Source: Eunapius fragilis (lineage: Eukaryota > Porifera > Demospongiae > Spongillida > Spongillidae). From it: 64,000 nt of DNA. Position numbers and translations under genes: made by a program. Each line of letters opens with the position of its first letter. Position 1 is the first letter of the stretch. Of the stretch, positions 41,360 through 55,136 are shown piece after piece. Below the pieces are notes generated by a model, which did no database searches, was not told the origin of the DNA, and worked only from the letters and a program-made list of their open reading frames with translations. Location of the stretch: positions 8,934,377 to 8,998,376 of the forward strand of contig OY811977.1 in assembly GCA_963681505.1 (NCBI GenBank). The letters run 5' to 3'.

Positions 41360-44300
41360 TCACGAGGTTTCATTTAGGCTTGCTTTTGAGCTACGAGACG
41401 AATGGACATCCACCAGAGAGTGAAGTCTTTTGTAGGAGGGAGAAGGGAGGAGGAGGGAGAGGGAGGGAAGAAGGGTGAAGGAGGAGGGAGGAGGCGATGA
41501 GGGAGGGGAGGAGGGAGAGGAGGAGGAGAGGAGAGAAGGGTGAGGGAAAAGGAGGGAAGATGCATTGAGCAGCAATAATGAACAGTCAGTATTAGTATTA
41601 AAAGCAAAAGGATTCATTAATAGATAGTACAAACCAGTCAAATATTAACGACTACATCACCTCCGAAATAAAAATTAAATAAATAATAAACATTACTTGA
41701 TAATTTACTTTGCAGAATTTGAATTTTTAAAAGTTATTGTAATTTGTCTAAAACTACAATTTTGCTGAATCATATTATAATGGTGATCTTCAGTTTTCTT
41801 GATTTTGATTGCTTAAACTTTTACTGCGAGAGTACAATAAAATTAAGCATTCAGAAGCACCTTAGGGTGTTATTAGCAGTGGAGGTAGCTGGAAATCACA
41901 GCCCACCTATACGAGAAGCTCCTCCCACAAAAATGAAGCTCCTCCCACAATATTGAAGCTCCTCCCACAATATTGAAGCTCCTTCCACAATATTGAAGCT
42001 CTCCCCATAATATTTTACAAAATTAATAACAAACCTTTTTAGAAGACGTCTGTTCTTCTCGATCTCTCCATCACTGTCTGGGGGATCATTCTGAAGGATC
42101 CTACAACAGCAAGCAATGTGCAAGTGATGAGGTCTGTAGACATGTGGTGAGGTCTGTAGACATGTGTGAGGTCTGTAGACATGTGGTGAGGTCTGTAGAC
42201 ATGTGGTGAGGTCTGTAGACATGTGGTGAGGTCTGCAGACATGTGGTGAGGTCTGTAGATATGTGGTTAGACATGTGGTGAGGTCTGTAGACATGTGGTG
42301 AGGTTTGTAGACATGTGGTGAGGTCTGTAGACATGTGGTGAGGTCTGTAGACATGTGGTGAGGTCTGCAGACATGTGGTGAGGTCTGCAGACATGTGGTG
42401 AGGTCTGTAGATATGTGGTGAGGTCTGTAGACATGTGGTGAGGTCTGTAGACATGTGGTGAGGTCTGTAGACATGTGGTGAGGTCTGTAGACATGTGGTG
42501 GGGTCTGTAGACATGTGCATGTGGTGAGGTCTCTGTGTAGGCCAGATGTAGGTGAGCACATGACCAACATAGGTGAGCACATGACCAACGTAGGTGAGTA
42601 CATGACCAACATAGGTGAGCACATGACCAACATAGGTGAGTACATGACCAACATAGGTGAGTACATGACCAACATAGGTGAGCATAGGTGATCACAGGTG
42701 AACACATGACCAATAATTGAATATGGTTAACACCATCCCCACAATCGCATACCCACACAGGAGTGACTGGTCTACAGAGCTTTGCGATAGTTCACTTGAG
42801 CTGAGCACAGACAAGAGAAATACAACACCAATATCAAATGTAGGAACTGCTATACCAATGATGCCATTATGATAGTCAGGGACAGCCCTATGTCGCTAGG
42901 TACATGACATGTTAGAGATCATTATGTTGGCTGAATGGACAGCTATGATATACACAGGGCTCATTGTCACATGCTGCAGATAGTGTGAGGTGTGAGGTGT
43001 GCGGATGGTGTGGATCGTGCGGTGGGTGGAGCGGGTGTGGAGGTGAGAGGGGGTGAGGTCAGGTGTGGAGGTGTGAGGGGTGGTGGGTGTGAAGGTGTAA
43101 GGGGGTGGTGGTGTGAAGGTGTGGGTGGAGTGGAGATGTGAGGGGTGCGGTGGATGGGGTGGAGGTGTGAGGGGGTGGTTGGTGGTGAGGGGTGGGGTGG
43201 ATGGGGTGGAGGTGTGAGGGGGTGGTTGGTGGTGAGGGTGGTGGGGTGGAGATGTGAGGCTGGTGGTGAGGGGTGGGGTGGAGGTGTAAGGTAGGTGGAC
43301 GGTGAAGGTGTGCAAACAAGGGAGTGCAGCCTACCTGTGCTTGGAGAATGACCTGGAATGGTCTTTGCTTTCAGCACTGACATGAGACAGCTGTGATAAG
43401 AACTTCACAGGCTATGTGAAACATACAAAAATTGCAGTTAAAGAAGGGGCTTACAATGTCCCCTCCCATCACCTCCTCCCCTCCCGTAAATCTCTGTACT
43501 ATATGCTAGTGCATTGATATGTACCTCCATACTGATGTGTGTACCTCCATACTGATGTGTGTACCTCCATACTGATGTGTGTAACCTCCATACTGATGTG
43601 TGTACCTCCATACTGATATGTGTACCTCCATACTGATGTGTGTACCTCCATACTGATGTGTGTACCTCCATACTGATGTGTGTACCTCCATACTGATGTG
43701 TGTACCTCCATACTGATGTGTGTACCTCCATACTGATGTGTGTACCTCCATACTGGTGTGTGTACCTCCATACTGATGTGCGTCCCTCAATACTGATGTG
43801 TGTACCTCCATATTGATGTGTGTACTCCATACTGATGTGTGTACCTCCATACTGATGTGTGTACCTCCATACTGACGTGTGTACCTCCATACTGATATGT
43901 GTACCTCCATACTGACGTGTGTACCTCCATACTGATGTGTGCACCTCCATACTGATGTGTGTACCTCCATACTGATGTGTGTACCTCCATACTGATGTGT
44001 GTACCTCCATACTGGTGTGTGTACCTCCATACTGATGTGTGTCCCTCAATACTGATGTGTGTACCTCCATACTGATGTGTGTACCTCCATACTGATGTGT
44101 GTACCTCCATACTGGTGTGTGTACCTCCATACTGATGTGTGTCCCTCAATACTGATGTGTGTACCTCCATATTGATGTGTGTACCTCCATACTGATGTGT
44201 GTACCTCCATACTGATGTGTGTACCTCCATACTGACGTGTGTACCTCCATACTGATGTGTGTACCTTCATACTGATATGTGTACCTCCATACTGATGTGT

Positions 44301-47300
44301 GCACCTCCATACTGATGTCTTGGCTTACCAAAGAGCTGGCTACATCAACATTTTCTTGTGAAGTCACTGGTGAGCTGATAGGAGAACTAGTGAAAGGTGT
44401 GGCCTTACGCTGCAGGTGGAGGAATGGGGAGGAGGTACACCTAATACGGAGGCCCCATGCAACCATCCCATAGCCTCCTCCCCAGCCCATAGACTCATCC
44501 CCAGTCCAACCCTTCTATACCTCATGGGATAGCAGCTTCCATATGTTATCATGTCGACTCATATTTAGCTATCAGTGTGGAGAGAGAAGGAAGAGGAGGG
44601 AAGGAGGGAGAGGGAGAGAAGGGGAGGGTAGAAAGAAAAGAACAACTGAAGTATGGTAATATGTACTGGCTAATAGTTTACTTAGATCACAACATGCACA
44701 GAATGCAATTGTATTGTACACTTGGCAATCCACTTGTTATTGTTTTTAAAAAATAAACATCTAACAAAATGTAGATGCCATGTTGTAGATTGAAGGCTTC
44801 TAGACAAAGATACGTAAATTTTGTCTTTTGTCATGGGGGCATGTACATGTTTGTCATGGGGCGTGGTCATGGGGCGTGGTCAGCAATCACATTACGTACA
44901 CTGTAAATGTTCGTATGGTGAACAGTAGACATGTTATGATGCTATGCACATGACCACGCCCCCTGTACGGTCTGCTGATCACACCCCATGACCACACCTC
45001 CTGTATGGTCTGTTGACCACGCCCCTGTATGGTCTGCTGACCACGCCCCTATGACACTTTCTGGGTGCACACGATGACCACACCTTCTTTATGGCCTGCT
45101 GGCTTGACTGAAGTTCTTGCAACTGTGTTTCCATGGCATTACAATGTGACAAGGCATTCCTCCAAGTGACACAAAAGTTCCTGAATTTAGGAAGGATATG
45201 AATTTATGGTATGGTCATAACCCCAAATTCACAACAGATGTAGTAATCTATTAACCCTTTACTGCTGAATACAGGTAGCATAGATGCAGACCACAGAGTG
45301 TGGGCAATAATTAGAGTCTGTATATAAAAGCTAGCCTTTGCTACTGAGGTGTAGCCACTAGGTGAGGTAATAATTGTTGCTAGGTGAGGTAATAAATGTT
45401 GCTAGGTGAGGTAATAATTGTTGCTAGGTGAGGTAATAATTGTAGCTAGGTGAGGCAATAATTGTAGCTAGGTGAGGCAATAATTGTAGCTAGGTGAGGC
45501 AATAATTGTAGCTAGGTGAGGTAATAATTGTTGCTAGGTGAGGAAATAATTGTTGCTAGGTGAGGCAATAATTATTGTTGGTACCATTCGCTCACTTTCC
45601 ATTTAACTTGTTCTCTACCAGCTGCTGGGCTGCAACTGTTGCGTTCAAAAAGAGATTACACATTCCAGCAGTCATATCTCCACCTACACCTACACCACCA
45701 CCTCCTCCTCCTCCTATATGTAGAAAACACACAATGGTATGAGTAGTGGTATCTATTAATGGCATTGGAATGGAATCAGAGTGGATTTACATGTAAGTTC
45801 ATTGGGATGGAATCGGAATGGAATTGGGTGGAGTTGGAGTGGGATGGAATGACATTACCATGCAGGTTGAGGGGGGGGGGGGGGGAAGGTGGATGACATT
45901 ACCATGGGGGTTGAGGGGGGGGGGGGATGACATTACCACAGGGGTAGGGGGGGGGGGGATGACATTACCACGGGGGTAGAGGGGGGGAGATGGGGGGGGG
46001 ATGACATTACCACGGGGATAGAGGGGGGGAGATGGGGGGGGGATGACATTACCACGGGGGTAGAGGGGGTAGATGGGGTGGGGGGTGACATTACCATTCT
46101 TATGCTGCTGCTTTGCACTTAAAAATAAATCCTTGGCTCTATCCACACTACAGGGGGAGGAGAGAGAGGGAGGAGAGAGAGAGGGAGGAGAGAGGGAGGG
46201 AGGAGAGAGGGAGGAGAGAGAGGGGGAGGAGAGAGGGAGGAGAGAGAGAGGGAGGAGAGAGGGAGGGAGGAGAGAGGGAGGAGAGAGAGGGAGGAGAGAG
46301 GGAGGGAGGAGAGAGGGAGGAGAGAGAGAGGGAGGAGAGAGAGAGAGAGGAGAGAGGGAGGGAGGAGAGAGAGAGGGAGGAGAGAGGGAGGGAAGAGAGG
46401 GAGGAGAGAGGGAGGGAGGAGAGAGGGGGAGGAGAGAGAGGGAGGAGAGAGAGAGGGAGGAGAGAGGGGGGAGGAGAGAGGGAGGGAGGAAGAGAGAGGG
46501 AGGAGAGAGGGAGGGAGGAGAGAGAGGGAGGAGAGAGAGAGGGAGGGAGAGAGAGGTGGAGGAGAGAGGGAGGGAGGAGAGTTGATGGCATGTGCTAGAG
46601 ACCTCTCCATAATGCAATGTCCTTGATAATGCATACCAACCATCACCACACCCACCACCACCACCACACCCATCATCACCACACTCACATCACCACCACC
46701 ACATCCATCATCACCACACCCACCATCACCACACCCCCCATCACCACTACATATATTTATAGGCCCTTACTAATTTCTAAACTTTTTGATTTGGTCACAC
46801 ACGTTGTCATGGCAGCACTTCAAAGTAGCAACTTGCTCCAATATTCTCCTAGATGTCTCCAGCTGTTCAGATATGGTATTGAGTCGCTTTTCATGCTCCT
46901 GTTATTACAGAGCAATCAACACATCACATGAGAGGTGATCATCACATCACATTAGGTGATCAACACATCACATTAGGTGATCATCACATCACATGAGAGG
47001 TGATCATCACATCACATGAGAGGTGATCATCACATTAGGTGATCATCACATCACATTAGATGATTATCCCATCACATGAGAGGTGATCATCACATCATAC
47101 GAGAGGTGATCAACACACCACATGAGAGGTGAACATTTGAATGAAGTTACCCTGTCAAGTGACCATTACCCTGATCAAGATGATGTTTGGTAGCCAGTGC
47201 CCTCATCAAGTGATGATCAGTGACCATACCCTCACCAAGTGATGATCAGTGACCACTATCCTCATCATGTGATGATCAGTGACCATTACCCTCACCAAGT

Positions 47301-48980
47301 GATGATCAGTGACCATTACCCTTATCGTGATGATCAGTCACCATTACCCTCATCATGTGATGATCAGTCACCATTACCCTCACCAAGTGATGATCAGTGA
47401 CCATTACCCTCATCATGTGATGATCAGTCACCATTACCTCACCAAGTGATGATCAGTGACCATTACCCTCATCATGTGATGATCAGTGACTATACCCTCA
47501 CCAAGTGAAGATCAGTGACCACTACCTCACCAAGTGATGATCAGTGACTATACCCTCATCAAATGATGATCTGTCAATCACACGCATAGGATAAATTGCT
47601 GCAAGGACCTAGTGTGTGCATTACAAGACAGAGGCGTAGGAGTTTATGCAAACTGTCCATTGTAACTCCATAACATTGGAGAGCGATACCTCCATAAGCC
47701 CTCTTAAGAGTACAGTTGTATCTCTTAAGAGTACAGTTGTATCTCTTATGGGGAGGTACCTCTTAAGGGGAAGCACCTCTTATGCACCTATCATTGTTGT
47801 TACGTGAGACGCCCCCCCCCCCCCCCCCCCCCCCATTGGGGCGAAGTCGGGATTAGGTGGGGATTTGACGCATGAATATCATAACTGGCCACACATTTGA
47901 CCATAGTCAGGTACACGTTTGACCTTTTATCAGACCACGTAGTATAGACATTTGACCAGTTATTAACCCCCAACCAGGGGCAGTTTGCTTTAATAAAGGT
48001 CAAATCCCTCCCGGGGGGGGGGGGGGTCTCACGTAACAATGATAGGCGCATTAAGGGGAGGTACCTCTTAAGGGGAGGTATCTCTTAAGGGGAGGTACCT
48101 CTTAAATTAAATAGTCTGAAGAGACAACATGAGCTACAGTAGATCCCTTATTGCCATGGCAACAATCCAACATGCTCTGCTGGTAGCTAACCATTGCCGT
48201 CTGATTCAGCTCTGTTTCATTGGCCTTCCAAGCCTGAAGAGTTCTCCCAGTAACAGCCTTCAGTTCAGGAACTATTAGGGACAACACTGCTTGATAGCTA
48301 CCTCAGAGACCTTCCAATGTTACACATCACATATCACGCACCATTAAACAACTCATCACATCACAACACATCACATCTCACATCATCACATCATCACAAC
48401 TTGCACAACTCGCACCATCACAACTCACACCTCACCCCATCATAACTCCCACCATCACACCTCCCAACTCACACCTCACCCCATCACAACTCCCACCATC
48501 ACACCTCCCAACTCACACCTCATCCCATCACAACTCCCACCATCACACCTCCCAACTCACACCTCACCCCATCACAACTCCCACCATCACACCTCACCCC
48601 CATCACAACTCCAACCATCACACCTCCCAACTCACACCTCACCCCCATCACAACTCCCACCATCACACCTCCCAACTCACACCACCCCCATCACAACTCC
48701 CACCATCACACCTCCCAACTCACACCTCACCCCATCACAACTCCCACCATCACACCTCCCAACTCACACCACACCCCCATCACAACTCCCACCATCACAC
48801 CTCCCAATTCACACCTCACCCATTACAACTCCCACCATCACCTTTTTGTTCTAGGCGCATGTCTTCCAGACGTTTGCAGTCCAGGCTGTGCCTAGTAACG
48901 GTAGAGAGGACTAAGTGATGAATCGCATTAATGCTGCAAATACAATACACATATCATAATACAAACACATACATGTAAAT

Positions 48981-49043
<63 letters not shown>

Positions 49044-50813
49044 GCAGTTACATTTCTTTGGTGAAGTCTGCAATAGCAGAGGTCCTCTGAGAGGTATGGA
49101 CCAAAGAGACCTCAAGAGTCTTAAGTTTAGCACATCCATCCTCCAGCAGTGGTCTAAGGGAGGAAGAAGGGAGGAGAGAGGGGAGGGATGGAGAAAAGAG
49201 GGAGAAGGGAAGGAGGGAGGGAGGAGAGAAGAGAAGGGAGAAGAGAGGAGAAATGAGGGCATGCAGAAGCAGTACATTTTATCACATCTCTACCACACAA
49301 CACAGCACATCACCACCTACTCCCATCATCACTGCCATCACTTCCACCTTATAACCTTCACCCCATAACAATGTTACTCACAAAATGGCAGCATGTCCGC
49401 TGTATAGCTTGTTGAAGAAGAGGAGTTGTTCCCTCAGGTGGAAGAACACATGAGCAAAGATATCCTTGCATCTCTGTGGAGGTACAAGCACTTGACACAC
49501 AGTACATGTGTATGTGCACACACCATGGTACATATCATGTGACCAATAGGCCACCATGGTACACATCATGTGACCAATAGGCCACCATGGTACACATCAT
49601 GTGACCAATAGGCCACCATGGTACACATCATGTGACCAATAGGCCACCATGGTACACATCATGTGACCAATAGGCCACCATGGTACACATCATGTGACCA
49701 ATAGGCCACCATGGTACATATCATGTGACCAATAGGCCACCATGGTACACATCATGTGACCAATAGGCCACCATGGTACACATCATGTGACCAATAGGCC
49801 ACCATGGTACATATCATGTGACCAATAGGCCACCATGGTACATATCATGTGACCAATAGGCCACCATGGTGATCTATTAGTTCCCATGGTAACCAATCAT
49901 CATGCCATGTGGCTGCACAAACCTCAGGTGGTAAGCCTCCATCTTGATGCTGGACTGAAATAGGAGAAGGCATCAGCTAAAATGATAGCCAACATGGTGC
50001 TTATGGAGGGGTCCCTACATAGGGTGCTTATGGAGGGGGTCCCTACATAGGGGGCTTAGGGAGGGGTCTCTACATAGGGTGCTTATGGAGGGGTCTCTAC
50101 ATAGGGTGCTTAGGGAGGGGTCTCTACATAGGGTGCTTATGGAGGGGGTCCCTACATAGGGTGCTTGTGGAGGGGGTCCCTACATAGGGGGCTTATGGAG
50201 GGGGTCCCTACATAGGGTGCTTATGGAGGGGTCCCTACATAGGGTGCTTATGGAGGGGTCCCTACATAGGGTGCTTATGGAGGGGTCCCTACATAGGGGG
50301 CGTAGGGAGGGGTCCCTACATAGGGTGCTTATGGAGGGGTCTCTACATAGGGTGCTTATGGAGGGGTCCCTACATAGGGTGCTTATGGAGGGGTCTCTAC
50401 ATAGGGTGCTTATGGAGGGGGTCCCTACATAGGGTGCTTATGGAGGGGGTCCCTACATAGGGTGCTTATGGAGGGGGTCCCTACATAGGGTGCTTATGGG
50501 GGGGTCCCTACATAGGGTGCTAACTTAGGGTGCTTATGGAGGGGGTCCTGTGGTCGATAAGCTTGAAGGATGGCTCTGCACTGGTGAAGAGGAAGAATGT
50601 TAAAACGGCTGAGCCAGTCTGGGGAAGAGGGTGGGTGGGAGTGGAAGAAACAAACAAATAAACAGACTTCATCTCCTTAATGTCATCCTACCCTCCTTCA
50701 CACCTCCCCCTCCCCCTCCCTTTCCTCCTAGCTCCTAGCTCTCCACTGTGTGTGTGCTGCTAGATGCATAAATGTGTGGTTTCTCCCAGCACACACATAC
50801 ACATACACATACA

Positions 50814-50858
<45 letters not shown>

Positions 50859-53800
50859 GTAGGTAACTTGTGACCTGTTCACTTGGAAGCATCTGTCGTC
50901 CATCTGAACAGAGAAGATATTGTTCCTTGGTAGGTACTGCCAATTTCAATTTAATGGCCTCCTGTAATGCGCTCACACTGAGGAGGTGTGAAATTGAAGA
51001 GGGAGAGAGGGAGGAGGGGAGGGAGGAGAGGGAGAAAGGGAGGAGGGAAGGGAGGAGAGGGAGAGGGAGGGAAAAGGGAGAGGAAGGAGGAGAAGGTGAG
51101 GAATCAGAAAGGTCACATGCTTGTCACATGATCCCCTGGTGCATACATGTACCTCATCCCATCCTGTACTTCAACAGACCAGGTTGCTCCCGTAGTCATA
51201 CACACACAGATGGCCATCTGACAAATATTGAACATCATCATTATAGAAATTGCAATATACCACCCCCTCTCCCCATCCTCCCCTCTCCCCCACTCCCTCC
51301 TCCCCTCTTCCTCTTCCCCATCCTCCCCTCTCCCTCCTCCCCATCCTCCCCTCTCCCTCCTCCCCACTCCCCACCCTCCCTTCTCCCTCCTCCCCATCCT
51401 CCCCTCTCCCTTCTCCCCATCATCCCCTCTCCCTCCTCCCCATCCTCTCCTCTCCCTCCTCCCCATCCTCCCCTCTCCCTCCTCCCCATCCTCCCCTCTC
51501 CCTCCTCCCCATCCTCCCCTCTCCCTCCTCCCCATCCTCCCCTCTCCCCACCCTCCTCTCTCCTTCTCCCCATCATCCCCTCTCCCTCCTCCCCATCCTC
51601 TCCTCCCCATCCTCCCCTCCCCCTCCTCCCTCTATACCTTTGCTGATAGGATCCTCTCCATGTACTCAGTACACGGCACGTCAGTAGGCCCCACCCTCCT
51701 TGCCTTCCTCAGCTCTGGGTCATACTGGAGAGCCATCTTGAGCCATAGTGTGATGAGGTCACTGAAGTGACTGAAAGGAGAGAAGGTGTGAGTGTAAGTA
51801 GAGGGAAGGTAGGAGTATGAGGGAGGGGAGGTGGGAGTATGAGGGAGGGTGTGAGGGGAGGGAAGGTGGGAGTATGAGGGGAGGGAAGGTGGGAGTATGA
51901 GGAGAGGGGAGGTGGGAGTATGAGGGAGGGTGTGAGGGGAGGGAAGGTGTGAGTGTGAGGGGAGGGAAGGTGGGAGTATGAGGAGAGGGGAGGTGGGAGT
52001 GTGAGGAGAGGGGAGGTGGGAGTGTGAGGGGAGGGAAGGTGGGAGTGTGAGGAGAGGGGAGGTGGGAGTGTGAGGAGAGGGGAGGTGGGAGTGTGAGGAG
52101 AGGGGAGGTGGGAGTGTGAGGAGAGGGGAGGTGGGAGTATGAGGAGAGGGGAGGTGGGAGTATGAGGAGAGGGGAGGTGGGAGTATGAGGGGAGGGGAGG
52201 TGGGAGTATGAGGAGAGGGAAGGTGGGAGTGTGAGGGAGGGAGGCATGAGGGCTGTACGCTTCAAGGAAAATCTTCCCTACAAATTGCTACTATGGGTTC
52301 AAAGATTATATATCCAGACTGCAGGATCAAGGTTACGTACTGGACTAACACATCCCCTGGAACGTTACCTGCACAACTGATTAGGCTGTGGTAGTTTACT
52401 GGGATCCATCTCTGGTCCGTCTGGAATGAGAGGGGGGGAGGTGGGAGGGTGGGAGGAGGGGAGGGTGGGAGGATGGTCCAAGGTAAACCGCCCTGAGTGT
52501 AAATATTTGCGTGCATATGTACAACTGTGAGTGCACTGATGTATGTACATGGCCCAGGGTTTCATCGAGAAAAAACCTCAAGGGGGGGCAAAAGCAGAGT
52601 TTATACTTTTTAGAGGGGGCGATTATAAGGCAAATCAGATTACTTCGAGCCTACAGAATATGTCACTTATCTCTTAATGTAAATGTGCATGTACATTGTG
52701 TGTACTAACTTAGTTATGATGCATTTATTAAAGATCACTCCCTGAATACCAAGGGGGGGGGGGGGGGGCGGGGGGCAATATAATGGCAAGGGGGAGGGGG
52801 GGCAAATGCCTCCCCTCGATGAAACCCTGATCATGCGTATGTGTGTACAAGTGTAAACATGTACATGTATATTCCCCACAGGTTGCATAGTACCATATGA
52901 GGTCATACCTGTTGCCGTTGGTAACCAAATGTGCTCTCGATCTTTTCGAGCAACCGCACCCAACCTGCGGAGCAAAGTAATGCCATGGTAACGCCATTGT
53001 AACGCCATGGTAACGCCATGGTAATAATGACCACACAAGGCTTCTAAAGACCATTGACATGGAGCTAATGCCAATGGTGTCACCACTCACCATCCAATCA
53101 CTGTCTCCCCCTGGAGGAAAGGTCTCCGTCCTGTGATGCACTCAAACACTACCATGCCAAAGCTCCAGAAGTCCACCTGCAGTGAACGCAGCATGTATGT
53201 AGCCTGCTCCACCCACCATCACCACATCTCCCACCATCACCACACCTCCCACCATCACCATACTCCCACCATCACCATACCTCCTCCCACCATCACCACA
53301 CCTCCTCCCACCATCACCACACCTCCCACCATCCCCACCACCATCCCCACACCTCCCACCATCACCACACCTCCTCCCACCATCACCACACCTCCCACCA
53401 TCACCATACCTCCTCCCACCATTACCATACCTCCCACCATCACCATACCTCCTCCCACCATCACCACGCCTCCCACCATCACCACACCTCCCACCATCAC
53501 CACACCTCCCACCATCACCATACCTCCCACCATCACCATACCTCCTCCCACCATCACCATACCTCCTCCCACCATCACCACGCCTCCCACCATCACCACA
53601 CCTCCCACCATCACCACACCTCCTCCCACCATCACCACACCTCCTCCCACCATCACCACACCTCCTCCCACCATCACCACACCTCCATCCACCCCACCTC
53701 CCACCATCCCCACCACCATCCCCACACCTCCCACCATCACCACACCTCCTCCCACCATCACCACACCTCCTCCCACCATCACCACACCTCCTCCCACCAT

Positions 53801-54757
53801 CACCACACCTCCTCCCACCATCACCACACCTCCCACCATCACCATACCTCCTCCCACCATTACCATACCTCCCACCATCACCACACCTCCCACCATCACC
53901 ATACCTCCTCCCACCATTACCATACCTCCCATCATCACCACACCTCCTCCCACCATCACCACACCTCCTCCCACCATCACCACACCTCCTCCCACCATCA
54001 CCACACCTCCTCCCACCATCATCACACCTCCTCCCACCATCATCACACCTCCTCCCACCATCACCACACCTCCTCCCACCATCACCACACCTCCCACCAT
54101 CACCACACCTCCTCCCACCATCACCACACCTCCATCCACCCCACCTCCACCATCCCCACCACCATCCCCACACCTCCCACCATCACCACACCTCCTCCCA
54201 CCATCACCACACCTCCTCCCACCATCACCACACCTCCTCCCACCATCACCACACCTCCTCCCACCATCACCACACCTCCTCCCACCATCATCACACCTCC
54301 TCCCACCATCACCACACCTCCTCCCACCATCACCACACCTCCTCCCACCATCACCACACCTCCTCCCATCATACCCACATCTCCTCCCACCATCCCCACA
54401 CCTCTGCACACTATCCTCACACCTCCATACACTATCACTACGGTGGCCCGGTAGGTCGCGGGTACGAGCAACGGTCCGAGAGCAAAATTGCGTAGGAGCC
54501 GAGAGCAAAAATGCGTACGAGCTGAGAGCAGTTGTTCATAATGCCATTTGTTTTTTTTCTTTTAAAAAAAAGGCTTGCTAGCGTCATCCGTTTGTAACTT
54601 TTCCAAGGGCTGTTAACTTGTCCAAAGCTAGGGCTGTTAACATCCTGAGGCAGCTATTCTTGATCCCTGATTGTGCACCGGGGTGTAACTGTGTGTGGCA
54701 TGAGTGTCTTGTGTGTATGTGTGTGTGTGTGTTGTGTGTTTTGTGTGTGTATGTGTG

Positions 54758-54790
<33 letters not shown>

Positions 54791-54795
54791 GTGTG

Positions 54796-54854
<59 letters not shown>

Positions 54855-55052
54855 GCGATTCCTTTTACATTGTGATGTGTATCTCTTTATTTGTCATACA
54901 CTGGTACAGTTAAGAGCAGTCTTGGGAGATTTACCAAAAGCACGGTGCGTTATGTTTTCTAAATTAAGTTTTAAACTTATCTTCAGAGCTTATTACGCAT
55001 ATAGAAAGCTGTGATCTCATCTTAATTTACTTTTCACTAAGTCGGCTGACTG

Positions 55053-55091
<39 letters not shown>

Positions 55092-55098
55092 GTGTGTG

Positions 55099-55136
<38 letters not shown>

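Larger units (their letters stand above)
41360..49954 (-). other. IKK: IKK exons 13-26: scaffold/dimerization helices and tail
   Basis: Exons 13-19 encode the long helical scaffold (MEAYHLR, FFHLREQLLFFNKLYSGHAA, KRLNTISEQLETSRRILEQV, VDRAKDLFLSAKQQH) that dimerises human IKKβ. Exon 20 starts with a Gly run and has CNLFLNATVAAQQLVENKL, comparable to the helix before the human NEMO-binding segment. Exons 21-26 form a divergent Gln/Ser-rich tail (ELQSSQQAIKK, SSPVTSQENVDVASS, SSELSQSSVDQS, PPDSDGEIEKNRRLL) ending KASLNETS and TGA at 41360-41362. Six successive junctions agree in phase. The acceptor of exon 21 (TTGGAG) is the weakest. Confidence 0.75.

Noticed and set aside
42896-43000. A further IKK exon ending MSPVYIIAVHSANIM
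   Set aside because: Good acceptor, but the phase from exon 23 gives an immediate stop, whereas the exon at 42800-42753 continues in phase through two more exons to a stop.
43438-44270. Repeated MEVHTSVWRYTHQYGG frames
   Set aside because: 20-bp minisatellite in IKK intron 22; the period creates overlapping repeats in three frames.
46073-46688. Glu/Arg/Gly and Leu/Ser/Pro frames
   Set aside because: Pure GA/CT tract in IKK intron 18.
50512-50618. Alternative IKK exon 12 starting at 50618 (frame with AVLTFFLF)
   Set aside because: It resembles the human segment after the ubiquitin-like fold, but the hydrophobic text comes from a polypyrimidine tract and no donor gives the phase needed for exon 13.
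53133-54581. 482-residue Pro/Thr frame and minus-strand Gly/Val/Met frames
   Set aside because: They lie in the 21/18-bp array inside IKK intron 5; the period is a multiple of three and the frames carry no domain.
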